A stretch of DNA of 64,000 nucleotides, from the NCBI RefSeq assembly GCF_047496725.1, contig NC_132972.1:9473501-9537500 (forward strand), written 5' to 3'. A model generated the notes under the pieces. It was not told the DNA's origin. It did no database searches and was given only the letters and a program-made list of their open reading frames with translations. The stretch comes from Anoplolepis gracilipes (Eukaryota; Arthropoda; Insecta; Hymenoptera; Formicidae). Of this stretch, positions 1-12,421 are shown in pieces (positions within the stretch are counted from its first letter, which is position 1; the number at the start of each line of letters is the position of its first letter). The translations under genes and the position numbers were made by a program.

Positions 1-2040
1 GCCTGCTTGCGTCTCACCGGCGTAAAGTATGATGCGCAGAGTAATTTTAATTACGCGATGCAGCGGCCCTGAATTGTTGCTACCTCGGGGACCTCAGACA
101 TATTGAACTAATTCACGTCATTCAGGCGACACTTATTAAACCCGGGAATTCCGTCGGCAAAATGGCAGGATGGGGCAATATGAAGAGGGTGAAGGTCGTA
201 GCGGTGTCCGTGCGCGCGATAAACATCTCCGCGAAACAACTGCTTCTTTAAATTGAAAATGTGCAAACTACTTTTGAATCACGAATCTGTTAAGCTTTGT
301 CTTGAAAAAATACGTCGCGTTCGAATTAACTGTTTGCAGGGAAAAGGAAAAAGAAGCTGACCTTATATTCCGGTGCGATTTCACACCGCGGTAATTAGAG
401 CCACGTACGTCGAGCATTAAAAAGCCATCGTCGAAAAACATAGTAAAGAGAATGAGGAATAGGAGGGAAGAGAGCAAAACGAAGAAGTTCCGCCGTATAA
501 TAATCGCCCTGCTTCGGGGTTCGGTAACGAAGGCGAAACAAAACGCTGCACGATATAATCGGTAAATAATAATCAGTGCTGTTGTTATCGGATGGGCATA
601 ACGAGCGCTATCCTTAGGTTTTAATGAGCACTAGCCCTAGATTAATATAACGACCCGCGTGTTCCGGGACCGTGACGGCCCGCGTGTAGGCCCGGGGGCC
701 CGGGGGCCCGTGACGTGACACGGTAATCAGACCGCCGTGACGCTTTTAGATGACACGTGTTGACACGGAAAACATTTTTCCTGCTAATACCCCTAAACGA
801 TTGTAGCATTTACGAATAAATTATTAATTAATTACCGATTGCAATATGAATACGTTACTTCGTTGATGACATTAGCGTATAATGGTCTTGTGGTCGCTTA
901 GATGACGATTACAAATTAACAATCCGCTTTTGCCCTTTTTTTTCTCTTCATATTTCGCTCACAATATATATTATACGAACAAAGAGAAAGAGAGAAAGAG
1001 AGAAAGAGAGAGGCGACGTCGATGTGGATTAATAGTGCGTTTCTTAATTAAAGTTATCAATTGATAATTAGCGATTAATTAAAAGAGCGTCTCTTAAGCG
1101 GATACTATTTTTATGTCGTGGCAACAAAAGAGATCTCGCGAATCAATTGCTAATTGGCTGTAATTAGTGACGAATATTTAATTCTCGATATTATCTCCGA
1201 TTCCGCAATCATTATAAGTTTTGACAGGTTAATCGTGCTGCACAAATAAAAAGAAAAAAGGAGAACAGAAGAAAGAAAGAGAAACGTAATTGGATACCTG
1301 CAGAGAAAACGAGGTCTCTCGTTTCTTGTTGCTTCTTTTTTTTTTTTTGTTCAGGAGATCCGTTAATTAATAGTGCTGTATATGCGGAACGATATAACGT
1401 GCACGTGGTGCGTCATTGTGTCATGATGTGATTCCGGTCGTGAACGCGTTTGTCATAATTCTGTAATTAATTTTGCCACACAACTAAAGCTGCAGATATA
1501 TAGACTTTTGTAATTTTTCTTATACATACATTATAAGAAATATTATTAGCTTTTCAGAAATAATAATTTGGCTGCTATTTTAACTGCAATAGAGATAATA
1601 TTTTTTGAAAACACATACCTCTAAGTGTCTACTTAGGAGCTAATAATTTCAGCACTTCGACAAGTCAAATGATGAAAATATCCTTATATTATTCAGATTG
1701 TCGAGCGGTATTATTGTATATATGCGTAAAACAGATAGAAGAAAAAAAGAAGTAATGTCTAATTGCATTAGCGGCGGATCTAGAAAAATTTTCCGCTGCA
1801 ACACCGCGTAACAGTAGTAGCGAGGAATAATGTGCAGTTTGATGCAGCCGGTACATACGGTTCAAGACGGCACGCAAGTCTGCACTAACATCAGGCCTCA
1901 TACGTCGTTTCCGGAGGGTGGGCGCACCGACTTCCCTTCTTTTCGAGTCACCTTATATGCTCGATCTTATTCTTCTTTTCCTGTGTGTATGCATGGGTAA
2001 GCGTCGCGCTACGATGCGTTGCATCCGAGTAAAGAAAGGA
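1..2040. other. non-coding stretch, left edge
   Basis: I see no gene here. The stretch is mixed AT-rich and CpG-rich sequence. It holds a G/C palindromic run around 688-710 (alternating GGGGG and CCC blocks), a CACGTG E-box inside a short palindrome near 752-759, and a GAGAAA array at 981-1012. The open frame on the minus strand around 1689-1901 has no coding character that I can defend. Confidence 0.6.
981..1012. repeat. (GAGAAA)n microsatellite
   Basis: A purine-only hexanucleotide array of about 32 bp is seen directly in the sequence. Confidence 0.9.
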
Positions 2041-2044
2041 TGCT

Positions 2045-2122
<78 letters not shown>

Positions 2123-2126
2123 TCCT
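2045..2126. repeat. (CT)n microsatellite
   Basis: An interrupted CT array of about 80 bp, with one G substitution near 2086. It creates spurious Ser-Leu (plus) and Arg-Glu (minus) open frames in this area, which should not be taken as genes. Confidence 0.95.
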
Positions 2127-2129
2127 TTT

Positions 2130-3659
2130 TTCGCTTTATGACAATTTACAGCGAACACGCGTCCTTTACATACCTCCAGTATTATCATCATCTTGTGATA
2201 TTTTTTGTGATTACATACATATAAGCATACATTCGCACATAGTAGACATGTTTGGATTTCATCAGCTTGTATTTAACTCCCAGGAGATTATCAGGTATAA
2301 TTTGTATAATTATCGATAGCCTTGATGTACCACCGAAGCGCATTGCGCGGTCGAAGAAAGATAATTATTTTAGATTTCTCTTGGCGCTGTGGCATTCGGA
2401 TATAATTTTTTTCCATCACTCTAACTATTGCGCTCTATGACATTTCAATATTAATTTGCCACTTTATGCATAAGTATCATTCGCAAAATTACTGCAATCT
2501 GATTATTTGTAGCATTTCTTGGAAGTTATAGTTTCCTGGAAGTCGACAATGGATATCGACTGATTGTTAAGTATCAGCAGAAAATATCGAATTAATAAGT
2601 ATTAGAGGAACGCACGTGCGTGTCGCTTTAAAAATGATTTATCGTGACTTGAACGATTTAATTTCTCGACTGCGATGTTTGTTTTATCGACCAAAACGTA
2701 TTCGAATATTCTTGGTACATACATATATAGTGCACAAATATCTATTAGATCTTAAAATTAATTATGAATTGAAACGCTTCGTCCTGCGCGCTCGATGCGA
2801 TTTAGATACGACAGCACCACAATGATACTTTCACAGCACCCAGTATATAATTTATGAAAGACTTATAGCACACATTACCGTCCGACACATCGCCGCACTG
2901 CACAAAGCGCGCTACCAACGCGCAATAGCGTATCCTAATGCGTCATGATGCATAATAATGCATCATAATGCATCATGGTACGCCATAATGTACGAAAATG
3001 ATTCTCCACTAGGATATACGGGAAGGATTTTCTTTATTTCCTCGCGACTATTAAACGCGATTTCCCGCTGGTACCATCGCCGCAAAATAATCGCATTTGG
3101 TGGACCGCACTGCTAATTATTGACTAGATGATGAGCGATATCAAAGAGCAACGCGAAAAATAATACGTACAGTTTACAAACATCTATAACATATTTATCT
3201 ATCGCATATACGTGTATGTCTGGTAATTTTTGTTTTAAAATCTCAAGAATTATCGAATTATAATATTCCGCATCTTTAATCGAAAGCTGGTATTGAACGA
3301 GTCATATTTAACCCGATTATAAATAGCTGTCCTTTTTACTTTTTACCGCGCGTTTTACTCGCCGACGCGCGCTCGAATTACCTCGTAATTTCCAAAGCGA
3401 ATTCACGCGAAAGCCATCGGCGAGTCTCCCGCGCTCCGGCGATGTATAAAATGCATTTTAAACGCTCACGAGCGCGAACCGGGCGTCGCGTCGAGCGCGA
3501 TTTATAGTCCCGCATAGTAATCTCCACCCGCGCTCTCTTGTGTATGTCGCGGACATGATGTATATGTCGTAGTAAGCGAAATGAGAGTAGCACGTACATG
3601 ACACACGCGTGATAGTACGTATGTAACGTAGTTTTCCTGTGTGCGTGAGTCGCGTGGCA

Positions 3660-3660
<1 letters not shown>
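2130..3660. other. non-coding stretch
   Basis: No gene is supported. The plus-strand open frame 2616-2825 begins at GTG and has no flanking splice evidence. The stretch contains a decamer-like cluster of TAATGCATCA words at 2935-2990. It is otherwise unremarkable AT-leaning sequence. Confidence 0.5.
2935..2990. repeat. degenerate TAATGCATCA decamer cluster
   Basis: Four overlapping variants of TAATGCATCA or its near-palindromic partner TGATGCAT lie head to tail. The words are partly self-complementary, so the cluster is both a short tandem repeat and a cluster of ATGCAT palindromes. A POU/homeodomain-type binding cluster is one possible reading, but that is inference from the core word only. 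Confidence 0.6.

Positions 3661-3663
<3 letters not shown>

Positions 3664-3699
<36 letters not shown>
3664..3699. repeat. (AT)n microsatellite
   Basis: About 36 bp of alternating AT, seen directly. Confidence 0.95.
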
Positions 3700-3702
<3 letters not shown>

Positions 3703-4260
3703 CTTTGTTACTGTACGAAAATTCATGGCACAGTATAACTACATGTTAGTCCCCTGAGTTAGTCTCATTATAGAGTCCCCTAAGTACTGATCCAGCCTGT
3801 CACCTCTCGCGAGAGCCCTCATGGTATTTACCACATCCATCTCACAGCTGTATCTTCATACTGTAAAGAAAATTTTTCTGGTACAGTATTATACGCGTGT
3901 ATCATATCCCGGCGCTGTACAATATTTTCTCGACGGTGCCTGGAGTAATGTTTATCGACTCGTGCGACCGAAAGAAGCTGCGACCGGTAGAAGCGCGACG
4001 CGGCCGACGACTTTGACCATGAAACGGGTGACGATTACGTTAATCGTGGTGCCGTCGCGTTTCCCATGGGAATCACCGTCGTAACGTGGTCCTCGCGTGT
4101 GCGCTTCGCGTGACATCATCGGTCATACTGTTTTCTAGTCGATGGTCACACGAGGACGTGCTACCGCAGTCGCGTCGTGCATGTCTATGAACCCGTGAAC
4201 GATTAAGACTTTAATTATACACTGTCGATCTTTACATTTTAAATCTTAGTATATAATGCA

Positions 4261-4280
4261 CACACAACACACACACACAC
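4261..4280. repeat. (CA)n microsatellite
   Basis: A short CA array with one interruption, seen directly. Confidence 0.85.
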
Positions 4281-4727
4281 GTGCCAAAGTTGTCAATACA
4301 TGTGTAGGTGTATGTTTGTGCGTTGTAGATAAATTCCTCGCGCGTGCAATACGTTTCATGTAATTATGTAGTTGCGCTCTTGGTTTTCCTGTTTACTTCT
4401 CATTGAAATTACAATCGATGTAACGTCGACTTGCGGAAACGAAATGTACTCCCTTCCCCCCGTCCCGCTCTCAGTTTTTCGACGGGCGCGACAAGGCGCA
4501 TCGTCGTCATGCGACTCTTATTTTCGTAATTCGCGTACTGGCACGTCGCGTCGTGTAAATTGGATTGGCAGCGGCTCCGCCGCTAGACGTGTTGTTGTCG
4601 GTTCTATTAATATGCCAGCGGCGTATGCTATAAATTCTATTCCAACCCACCCCCGGGTACAGCAGCAGCCTTGAGAGGCAAGGACAATCGATCTACCACC
4701 CTCCACGTGGACGAAACACGAGTACGC

Positions 4728-4759
4728 CACACACATACACACATACACACAAACACATA
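4728..4759. repeat. degenerate (CA)n / CACATA repeat
   Basis: A CA-rich array interrupted by TA and AA steps, read as ACACATACACACATACAC and its continuation. Confidence 0.8.
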
Positions 4760-5209
4760 GGCACATACATAGATATGGGAAACTATACTGGCGGAAAAAC
4801 GCGAGCGTACATACATATACGGACTACATACATAGACGGACGTACGTGTACACCGCGAATTATCGAGCACAACCCACTTTTTAAAATATTTACTTGCTGG
4901 AAAAGCAATCGACCGTACCCCGTGCGGCCGACGATTAACTCGACTCTTTGTCGGCAGGCTCTACATCGAAAATCGTCGACGCGCGATGCGGTATTTAGGT
5001 ACTCTACCAACTGTCGAAATTAATCGTACCACGCTTCTGCGCCCGACTGTGATCTACGTCCGATTCGCTCTAAATCACGGCGCGGATTTAAATGGCGAAA
5101 CGCCCGCGTATCCACCATTGTGCTCGTCTCGATAAATAACCATCCGAGAGAAACAAAAGTCTGGCACACTGTATATGCTCCTAAGGAAACGAGAATATCT
5201 AGAATGAAA

Positions 5210-5217
5210 TATATATA

Positions 5218-5269
<52 letters not shown>
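5210..5269. repeat. (AT)n microsatellite
   Basis: About 60 bp of alternating AT with one CT interruption at 5219-5220. It makes the Tyr-Ile open frames on both strands artefacts. Confidence 0.95.
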
Positions 5270-5271
<2 letters not shown>

Positions 5272-8200
5272 AAAAATAATCACACTTTTCCCCAACGCGG
5301 ATATTTTGAGTTAAATTATAGCACAATCATGTTGGGAGAATGGTTACTTGGTGGACTATCTGTCGTACTAATTTAATTTTTTTCCCGATACACACTTACT
5401 TGAGAATATATTATTTTACCTTTTTTTCTCGATCGAAATCTCTCTTCCTCTTGTTATTTATCGAAGCAATTACAATAGACACGCGAACAATTCTACGATC
5501 TGTCGCCGCTTTGCCTTTGACCCTTGTGCCCATTAGCATCGATGACTTCCAATTACGCGACGTCAATCTGCCACTACTGACGTCATCTCGTGTTAGTGCT
5601 CCTTTAACGTGCATCCAACGTGTATTTACGCTTTCACGTACGTGTCCGCGCGGTAGAGTCAATCGCGACACGCGCGTGCCTACACGCGTTACCCGCAAAA
5701 CTCCTGGCAAAACACGGCTATTTATAGCGGAGCGTATATGTAGCCCATTGGCGTAAGCGTGCTCTTCAATTAGCGGGAATACATTCGGGTTGCACCGAAT
5801 GGCGACAAGTCGCTTGACCTGCGCATCTCGATGTTGAATTGGTTTATAGTCATATGTATTTTTACGAGTATTCCAAGCAATGAACAAGCAGATTTTCGAG
5901 TGATTAAACTGCACTTTGTTATCAAATCGGAAATTTGCAAAAGTATCGCGTTTGGCAAATTGATTATTAAATAATGTTGCAATAAAAAATGATAAATGCG
6001 ATATATTTCATGCCATAGCGCTTTTCGAAAAGGATTAAATTCGATTGCGATTCGATGTTTGCTCCAAATATTATATTTGAAAACTTTATCTTCCAATTCG
6101 AAATAATCAAAGAGAAATGCCAGCGAATTAGAAGAATTGATCTTCCAATAAATCTATAATTAATCTAATTGATTTTTATTTAGTCTCGAAACTAGTCAAC
6201 ATATAGCCTCTTTGTTATACTGACAATTTCATAAAAGGATTAACTGTTATGATCACTATAATTAATCTATCTAACTTTTACTCATTTGAATGTGTATAAT
6301 TAATGTGTATAATGTATTTAGTGAAACGAATATAAACTCGCGAGAGCTGCCGCGTACGGAAACGTATGTAATAAATTATTGTAATTTACGTAAATGAAAA
6401 TAATAAAGGTTAGTTTTGATTATGCAAAAAAGACGAGAGAGAAAAGGATTTAAATTCAATGTTCCGATATCTTTGCAACGTCGTGTGTAAACGCAATACG
6501 TGACACTCTACATTGTATAAGCCCTATAATGTTGCTGTTGTATCGATATCGAAATGTCGATTTCCTTCTCGCTGTTTGTAACTTTCGCGCGCGACGGCTG
6601 CGTTCAAGCGAGAGACGAGAACGAAGAACAAACGAATCGATATTACGAATCGGAATATCAAAGATCAGAAAGACGTCCCACATAGTATGCCTCGCTAATC
6701 CCGATTGAAACGCGAGCGCTTTCCCGCATCGCGACGCAACATATTGTATCGTGAATATCGCGATCGATGAACTTTTGAACGCAAGGATGCTCGCGGACAA
6801 TCAGCCCGAGATCGTGATGCAAGAATCGACATGAATCGGCTCAGCTTTATTAAGTGCAAATTTATTCGACTATCGAGAGGCTCCTTTCCATACCGGGGAA
6901 TAATTTATACGTCTAGTACGGCGTCTTAAAACGCAAAGGGATAATTATAAGTAGAATTTCGCGCTCCTACTTTATCTGAGCTACTTTATTTAAGTGAATA
7001 TTATTTAGAACGATGTATAAAAAAAGAAAAAAAAAAACGTATAACCATAACTATCTCTTATTGCGTCATAATCGGATGTATACACATATGATTATGAAGA
7101 CATTTTAATCTCTTTGCTCCTACGTAGCTCTCTCCTTCTTCGAACGAGATCAAGATAAAATACATTGTTCGCGCTAAGATCGTGTGTCAGATTCGTCTTT
7201 GAATTAGAATCGTCATACATGGTTGATTTGGTATCCGCTAGAAAATTCCGGCCTTCACTTGTCACAATTTATTCGATGAGATGATTCATGATCACGTGTG
7301 TGTCACGGACGGAGAACGCTGGCGCGGAGAAACGTACGAGGCAAATCATTGTCACTTATACGAGTTGAGAAAAGGCCCGTTCCTCTCCCTTTGGAGGATG
7401 TTGTTATGTTTCTTGCGATTTTATCATTATTCACCACTCAAACACTCAATTCATTAACTCGCCTCGCGGACTCGGCACATCGGCGGCGCTTAGCTCTGCC
7501 TAGCACCTCCTGGCACTAACACTATCTGCCTTTGACTGCCATTATCTGCCTTCTGGCGCCACAACACGCCCCGAAATCAGAATTTAATTTCTATGATAAG
7601 AAGAAAAGATTCGATAACAGAGAAAGATTTAGACATTTTATTGTTAGTTATTTTTATGATTTTAGAAGAAACTTTAATCTAGAAAGAAATAAAAAATAAA
7701 TTGTTTTTATTTAGTTTGCTTATTATTAACAAACTGACTCAGATATTCAACATAGTTTAATCTGAATATTATTATATTTTGAATTTTTTATGCACAGAGA
7801 GAAAGCACTCATAAATGATTTCAAAAAATGGTGCATCACAATTACCTATTTAATCGCAACTATTGTCATTTCATTTTGTATCTTTTCATATTTCTAACTG
7901 AGTCTCACGCTATAAGACATTTTTCCAGAATCAATCTGGATAGCGAATAACCAAATTTGCAATATCGTGCGGTAAAGTCTAATGAACGGTATATGTAATA
8001 ACAGTCCTTATTGATGTTTGATGATTACTTCTATCGACTCAAGCGATTCACGATTCCATTAGTGATGAGCCGCGCTAATCGCGCGAGTCCGCTCGACTGA
8101 ATCTTATGCGCGCATCTGCATAAGAAATGCAAGGTACGAAACGGTGGCCGTAATTAACGAGCCAAGTCGAAGTCACGTCATCGCCTGCATCGTGACCGGA

Positions 8201-8656
8201 AAACTTACGGCGCTGCAATTTTCAGACGATATGTATGCAAGCCGCGATAACGTCCGCCCCGATTTACTCTTGGTCTGGTAATTTATTTGTTATGGCGGGA
8301 TTAACCTTCTCTCTCTCTCCCTCTTCCCCTCTTTCTCTTTAGACTACTAGTTTATCCAGGCCGATGTATAGAAGAAGTGACGTAAGAAAGGTTCGTTAGA
8401 AGAGGACGAAAGATGATCGCGAAAAATAAATGATATAAACTTCGCGCATTCATCGAGAGATAGGTGGCCTCTCTTCCTTAAGAAGGAAGAGCGGTATCGT
8501 CCTCTTCCTTCCCTCTTCCTCTCTTTCTCTTCCGCTTTCGCTCTTTTTTTTCTTTCGCGTGCCACTAGATTTATGTCGACGTTTCGCCCTTTCGGTCCTC
8601 TGTTGATAATAAATATACCGGGCCGTTATCGCGAGCACACCGGTGCGAGTGAAAGA

Positions 8657-8660
<4 letters not shown>
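5270..8660. other. non-coding stretch
   Basis: No gene is supported. Open frames at 5340-5756 (plus), 5411-5914 (minus) and 6456-6800 (minus) overlap each other and show no family signature. At 7520-7555 the word ATCTGCCTT is repeated twice at about 20 bp spacing. A chance 11-base match to the miR-184 5' half at 7307-7317 was considered and rejected. Confidence 0.5.

Positions 8661-8662
<2 letters not shown>

Positions 8663-8718
<56 letters not shown>
8663..8718. repeat. (GA)n microsatellite
   Basis: A 56-bp pure GA array, seen directly. It gives Ser-Leu frames on the minus strand, which are not genes. Confidence 0.97.
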
Positions 8719-8719
<1 letters not shown>

Positions 8720-8722
<3 letters not shown>

Positions 8723-10215
8723 AAAGCACGACAAGTGCGTACGTATTAACGATGCGTGACTTCCGTGACACGCGATAAATGCAAATTCAGGGGAGCCATC
8801 CGTGAAAACGGTACCACGTGGCGCTGAATGACAAAGAAACGGAGGGAGTTGTACGAGGACATGAATATTATGTCAACTGTCTATACTGTCGACGTTAATA
8901 AAATGCGTGGCAGCGACAGGACGCGTGCATCCCGCTCGTTATCATGCGGCTTTTATCGACGGGCGTAAATCCCGGGCGCAATTAGCGAGACCACTGATTT
9001 CTGATTAATTTATGTCCGTTGCCGACAATTAGTAAAATCGTCGATCGTTTCACCGAGGGACGTCGGTGTTTCTCGCGGGCCTACTCGATCACCATCTTTT
9101 TCCACGTGACTAACGAGCCGTCGTCGCCGTCGTTATATCGAAATCGTATTCCTGACCATTCTAGAACACACTATGCAGAATAACATAACGCTTGGCGCCA
9201 TGGTGCTACGTTATTGGCCGTTACCGCTCAAGTAATAACGACCGTGTCTCGGCGCCAAGAGTGTAGTCGGCTTTTGCTTACGACGAGCATCGACTTTAGC
9301 GAACGAATAATTTTCCAATCATCGATAGGTAATTAAGTATCCCACCTCGTTTCTGAGATGTGCTTTACGAGGAAAGGATCTCAGTAAAGATTATTTAAAA
9401 ATCTAAAACTATATATACTATTTATGGCGCTCTAACTTATTGCCAAATATTAAGCAATCGATATTAAAAAGTAAAATTGTAAAAGTAGATAGGATGATAT
9501 GGAGAATTTGTTATAATTATACAGATATACGTATACACGTATATATTTCGTAAAAATACTTATATCCATAATATTTATTTGTATTCAAATCGAAACGATT
9601 AGTATTTACAGATTAATAAATAACGTTGTTCTTAAAAATTATGTAAACGATAATAATAATAAATATGTAAAAATCATATAAAATTATGTAAATTAATAAA
9701 ATTAATTTTTTATTATTTTTACATAATATCTTTATACTATTTTATTATATTTTTTTATATAGGAAAGAGAAAGAAAAGATATTATCTTTTTATAGAACAC
9801 TAAATTCCTCTTCTATAACATAATCTCTGTTTATAACTAAATATTCGCTATATTCAACTGTGTACTTCGAAAAGACTTGTTTTGCCGGAAACTGTCGTAT
9901 TATGAGACATGAGAACAACAATGTTCGCAGGAAAAATAGCGCGTAGGATCGCGCATAACGGTACGGAGAAACAAGAGAAATGCCAAGAGAGAGGTAGCTC
10001 GCGATATATTCGAATAAAACGATCGCGGTGGACTAGCGTCTAAAGTCTAAATGCCGTCGAGGCGCAAACGGCAAGAGACTGCAATTGCAGCAGCGGAAGG
10101 AACGAGGAAGAGAAGAGGAAAACGATGTGAGAATAGCACTTAAATCGTTTTACGGATGTCGTCGGTAACTATTTCTATCGCGTCGCCGCGGCACGAGCCG
10201 AGACGACACGCGACA
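8720..10215. other. non-coding stretch with one hairpin
   Basis: No gene is seen. The stretch passes from CpG-rich sequence (8760-9300) to very AT-rich sequence (9400-9850). The one structured element is the imperfect hairpin at 9188-9262, listed separately. Confidence 0.55.
9188..9262 (+). other. miRNA-precursor-sized imperfect hairpin
   Basis: A perfect 9-bp arm CTTGGCGCC (9191-9199) pairs with GGCGCCAAG (9251-9259). Inside it CGTTATT (9209-9215) pairs with AATAACG (9234-9240), leaving an 18-nt terminal loop. The spacers between the two stems (9200-9208 and 9241-9250) can themselves form five pairs, three of them G:U when read as plus-strand RNA. Two more pairs extend the base of the stem (9188-9189 with 9261-9262). 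The symmetric, bulged shape and overall length of about 75 nt resemble a pre-miRNA. No mature sequence matches an insect miRNA I know. It could equally be a chance foldback in CpG-rich sequence or a palindromic regulatory element. Confidence 0.4.
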
Positions 10216-10305
10216 CGACGGGACGAGACGAGACGAGACGAGACGAGACGGGACGGGACGGGACGGGACGGGACGAGATGAGAGGAGACGAAACGAAACG
10301 GGACG
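10216..10305. repeat. (GACGA/GACGG)n pentanucleotide array
   Basis: About 90 bp of tandem 5-mers. A block of GAGAC units is followed by a block of GGGAC units and then by AAACG variants, so the array has internal sub-blocks that suggest successive expansions. On the minus strand it encodes repetitive Ser-Arg-Leu-Val frames that are artefacts. Confidence 0.95.
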
Positions 10306-10373
10306 CGAGAATTTTGTCGCGCGAGATCGCGCCTTTTACTGCTTCGCAGTGAGAGACGGAGGGCCTCTTGTGC

Positions 10374-10389
10374 GGACGACGACGACAAC

Positions 10390-10441
<52 letters not shown>
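10374..10441. repeat. (GAC)n trinucleotide array
   Basis: About 68 bp of GAC repeats with two AAC interruptions near the left end. All six frames are open, giving poly-Thr, poly-Val, poly-Ser or poly-Asp, so open frames across it are not evidence of coding. Confidence 0.95.
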
Positions 10442-10442
<1 letters not shown>

Positions 10443-10444
10443 AT

Positions 10445-12070
10445 TCCGCAGCCGCGAAGTGCATTCGTTGTCGGGACCGCGCGGCGAGGTGGGACGAGAG
10501 ATTAATGAGGCTGTGTCGCCGACGCGCGTGGAAACCAGACACCTACGGCCCTGTTTCCATTTCACCGCCATAATACGAATATACACATACGAGTCGAGAG
10601 CAACGCGCGTAGGCAGACGCGCGACAGATATCGTAATCGCACGTAGCAATTAAGAGTCGAGAAAAGTGGTGTCCGTCTGGAAGGAATGGACCGATCGGCA
10701 TACAGGGCAGATTATTCTTTTTCGAGACGAGACGAGGAGAATATAAAAAGAGAAAGATATCAAGGTCCGTGGTTCTTGTAACATTCGACTCGTTTGTAAT
10801 TTCGTCCATGGGTTTTGTTTTTTTCTCGGTTTCTATATATTTCTCGTAATATTAATCATAATTATACATCAACAATTAATGCGCAACTTTAAAAGTGCCA
10901 TAAATAATACATTTTATTTATTTATTTCAGTATAGATACGTTATATTTTACGTTAAACGTATAAACTCCCATAATAATACTAATTGCCAATAACTTTACG
11001 TCAGTATTCTGGATTTCGAATGAATCGTCTTTGCCTTCGCCTTTATACACGTATCGTATTTATACGCCGCAATTAAACACCAACGCGGGCGTTAGAGGAT
11101 AATCTCCGAAATTTACGAGTGTCTCCAAGACTAAGCCGCCCTATAAATTTAATCGAAACGGCATCGGAATTGTCGGGATCGGTTTTGCGATAGTCATTGC
11201 GCGTCTCTCTGAGCAAAATGTTTAATTGGTATTTGTTTGGACCAACGGAAATGTCACTGTTACGAAACGTTGCCTCGTGAAAGTACAAAACGCTCATTGG
11301 GGTTTAAGCTCATGACGCACGTATGTACCGGGTGTCTGGTTTAAATCCGCCTGTGAAAACAGGTCAAGGTATAAGTCGGCTATCACGGCGACGGTGACTT
11401 GCGTAAGAAATCCGGCTTCGTCGCATGGATTAGCAGCAGGAACGTTATTACGTACTCAAATATGAATTGTCTTTGTTATCAATTCTCTTGGATTATTCGT
11501 GAAGGCTATAACATGGGTATTTGAACCGTCATTTTATTTCACGTTAATTTTTCAAAAAAATCTCCTTTTATTGTTTACAGTTCTTTAACGGGATTTATAA
11601 ACATCTCGCTCTCGAGACTTAATTGCCAAGATGTACCCTGAAAATTGAAATGTTGCAAATGATGTGCTATTATAAAATTTTCGCCGTAGAAGAATCACTC
11701 ATTATTAGAATTTTATCCAACGATTGTGAGAAATTTCTTACGGCATAGCGTTATATTTATTTCGTGCGTTTCTAACGGTAGATCGAAACACGATTGTTGC
11801 TGGCAGTACCTGTTTACATCGTATTTCATTAGCACGCGCGGTACATCGCGCAGTAAAAATTTCGCATTCCATTCTGGCGTACAGAATGGATCGAAACGGA
11901 ACGCCGTCATCCCGAGAGGGCAAGGAACGGGAACGATAATTGAAACAACTGCGATCGGTAAATGCCTCGGTATACACACACACTATTCCTATTGCTAGAG
12001 TATGGCAAGTAATAGGAAACGTATTGTCCTCGGCATCGACGACGAAGTTCGTCGTGAAACGTACGTACGT
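10445..12070. other. non-coding stretch
   Basis: No gene is supported. CpG-rich sequence runs from 10445 to about 10650, and AT-rich sequence follows. The right part overlaps a long minus-strand open frame (11738-12421), which is listed separately with low confidence. Confidence 0.5.
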
Positions 12071-12421
12071 AGGTGCGCGCGCGCGCGCCCGCGCCCGCGC
12101 GCGGCTCTCGTTGTTGCTGCCCGTGAAAGAAATTGGATTCAATGGAAATTGTGAAGCGGTCGCGTATGGTTGAAATTCCCGATGCGTAATACCGGCGACG
12201 CGACGAGGGCGAAACGAGACGGAGAGTGCAAGAGAGTGACATGAATGGAATACGAGGGCGCGCCGTAGAGAGGTAGAACGATGATGACGATGATGACCTA
12301 CTCGATAAGAAACGGGGTGGAATAATAACATCGTTATCCGCATTGCACTTATGAAACCGGCGAGGCCGTGCCAGGCCTCGCGATTGTTTTGAATCGGACT
12401 TTCCGATGTAATGAAAAACAT
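11738..12421 (-). CDS. long open frame, probably spurious
   Basis: A 227-codon minus-strand frame starts with a true ATG at 12421 and is one of the two longest in the window. I recognise no domain. The frame runs through a (GC)n array that supplies an Arg-Ala repeat near its middle and cannot contain stops. A second minus-strand frame (11907-12467, 186 codons, also with ATG) overlaps it across most of its length. Basic, Ser/Arg-rich composition on two frames at once is typical of stop-poor CpG-rich DNA rather than of a gene. A frame of this length is only mildly unexpected in 64 kb, so I list it mainly as something to exclude. Confidence 0.1.
   Translation of the reverse strand: MFFITSESPIQNNREAWHGLAGFISAMRITMLLFHPVSYRVGHHRHHRSTSLRRALVFHSCHSLALSVSFRPRRVAGITHREFQPYATASQFPLNPISFTGSNNESRARARARARAPTYVRFTTNFVVDAEDNTFPITCHTLAIGIVCVYTEAFTDRSCFNYRSRSLPSRDDGVPFRSILYARMECEIFTARCTARANEIRCKQVLPATIVFRSTVRNARNKYNAMP
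12073..12103. repeat. (GC)n array
   Basis: About 31 bp of alternating GC with C interruptions. It follows a GTACGTAC run and is a potential Z-DNA-forming tract. Confidence 0.9.
12360..12381. other. perfect short hairpin
   Basis: GCGAGGCC and GGCCTCGC form a perfect 8-bp stem around the 6-nt loop GTGCCA. No T-tract follows and the setting is eukaryotic, so I do not call it a terminator. Confidence 0.5.

Larger units (their letters stand above)
3700..5209. other. non-coding stretch with CA arrays
   Basis: No gene is supported. The stretch contains CA arrays at 4261-4280 and 4728-4759 and moderately CpG-rich sequence around 4440-4620. Overlapping open frames on both strands (for example 4372-4674 plus) are typical of stop-poor sequence and show no domain or splice context. 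Confidence 0.5.

Noticed and set aside
3121..3128. TGACTAGA, the miR-279 family 5' end
   Set aside because: The rest of the mature sequence differs and no complementary arm is found upstream.
3780..3788. CTAAGTACT, the miR-252 5' end
   Set aside because: The sequence diverges after nine bases and there is no star arm.
7307..7317. GGACGGAGAAC, identical to part of the miR-184 mature sequence
   Set aside because: The match stops after 11 bases and the flanks cannot form the miR-184 hairpin.
10140..10649. 169-codon minus-strand frame rich in Ser, Arg and Val
   Set aside because: It is the translation of the pentamer and GAC arrays.
12360..12381. 8-bp stem and loop resembling a bacterial terminator
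   Set aside because: No U-tract follows and the window is eukaryotic.
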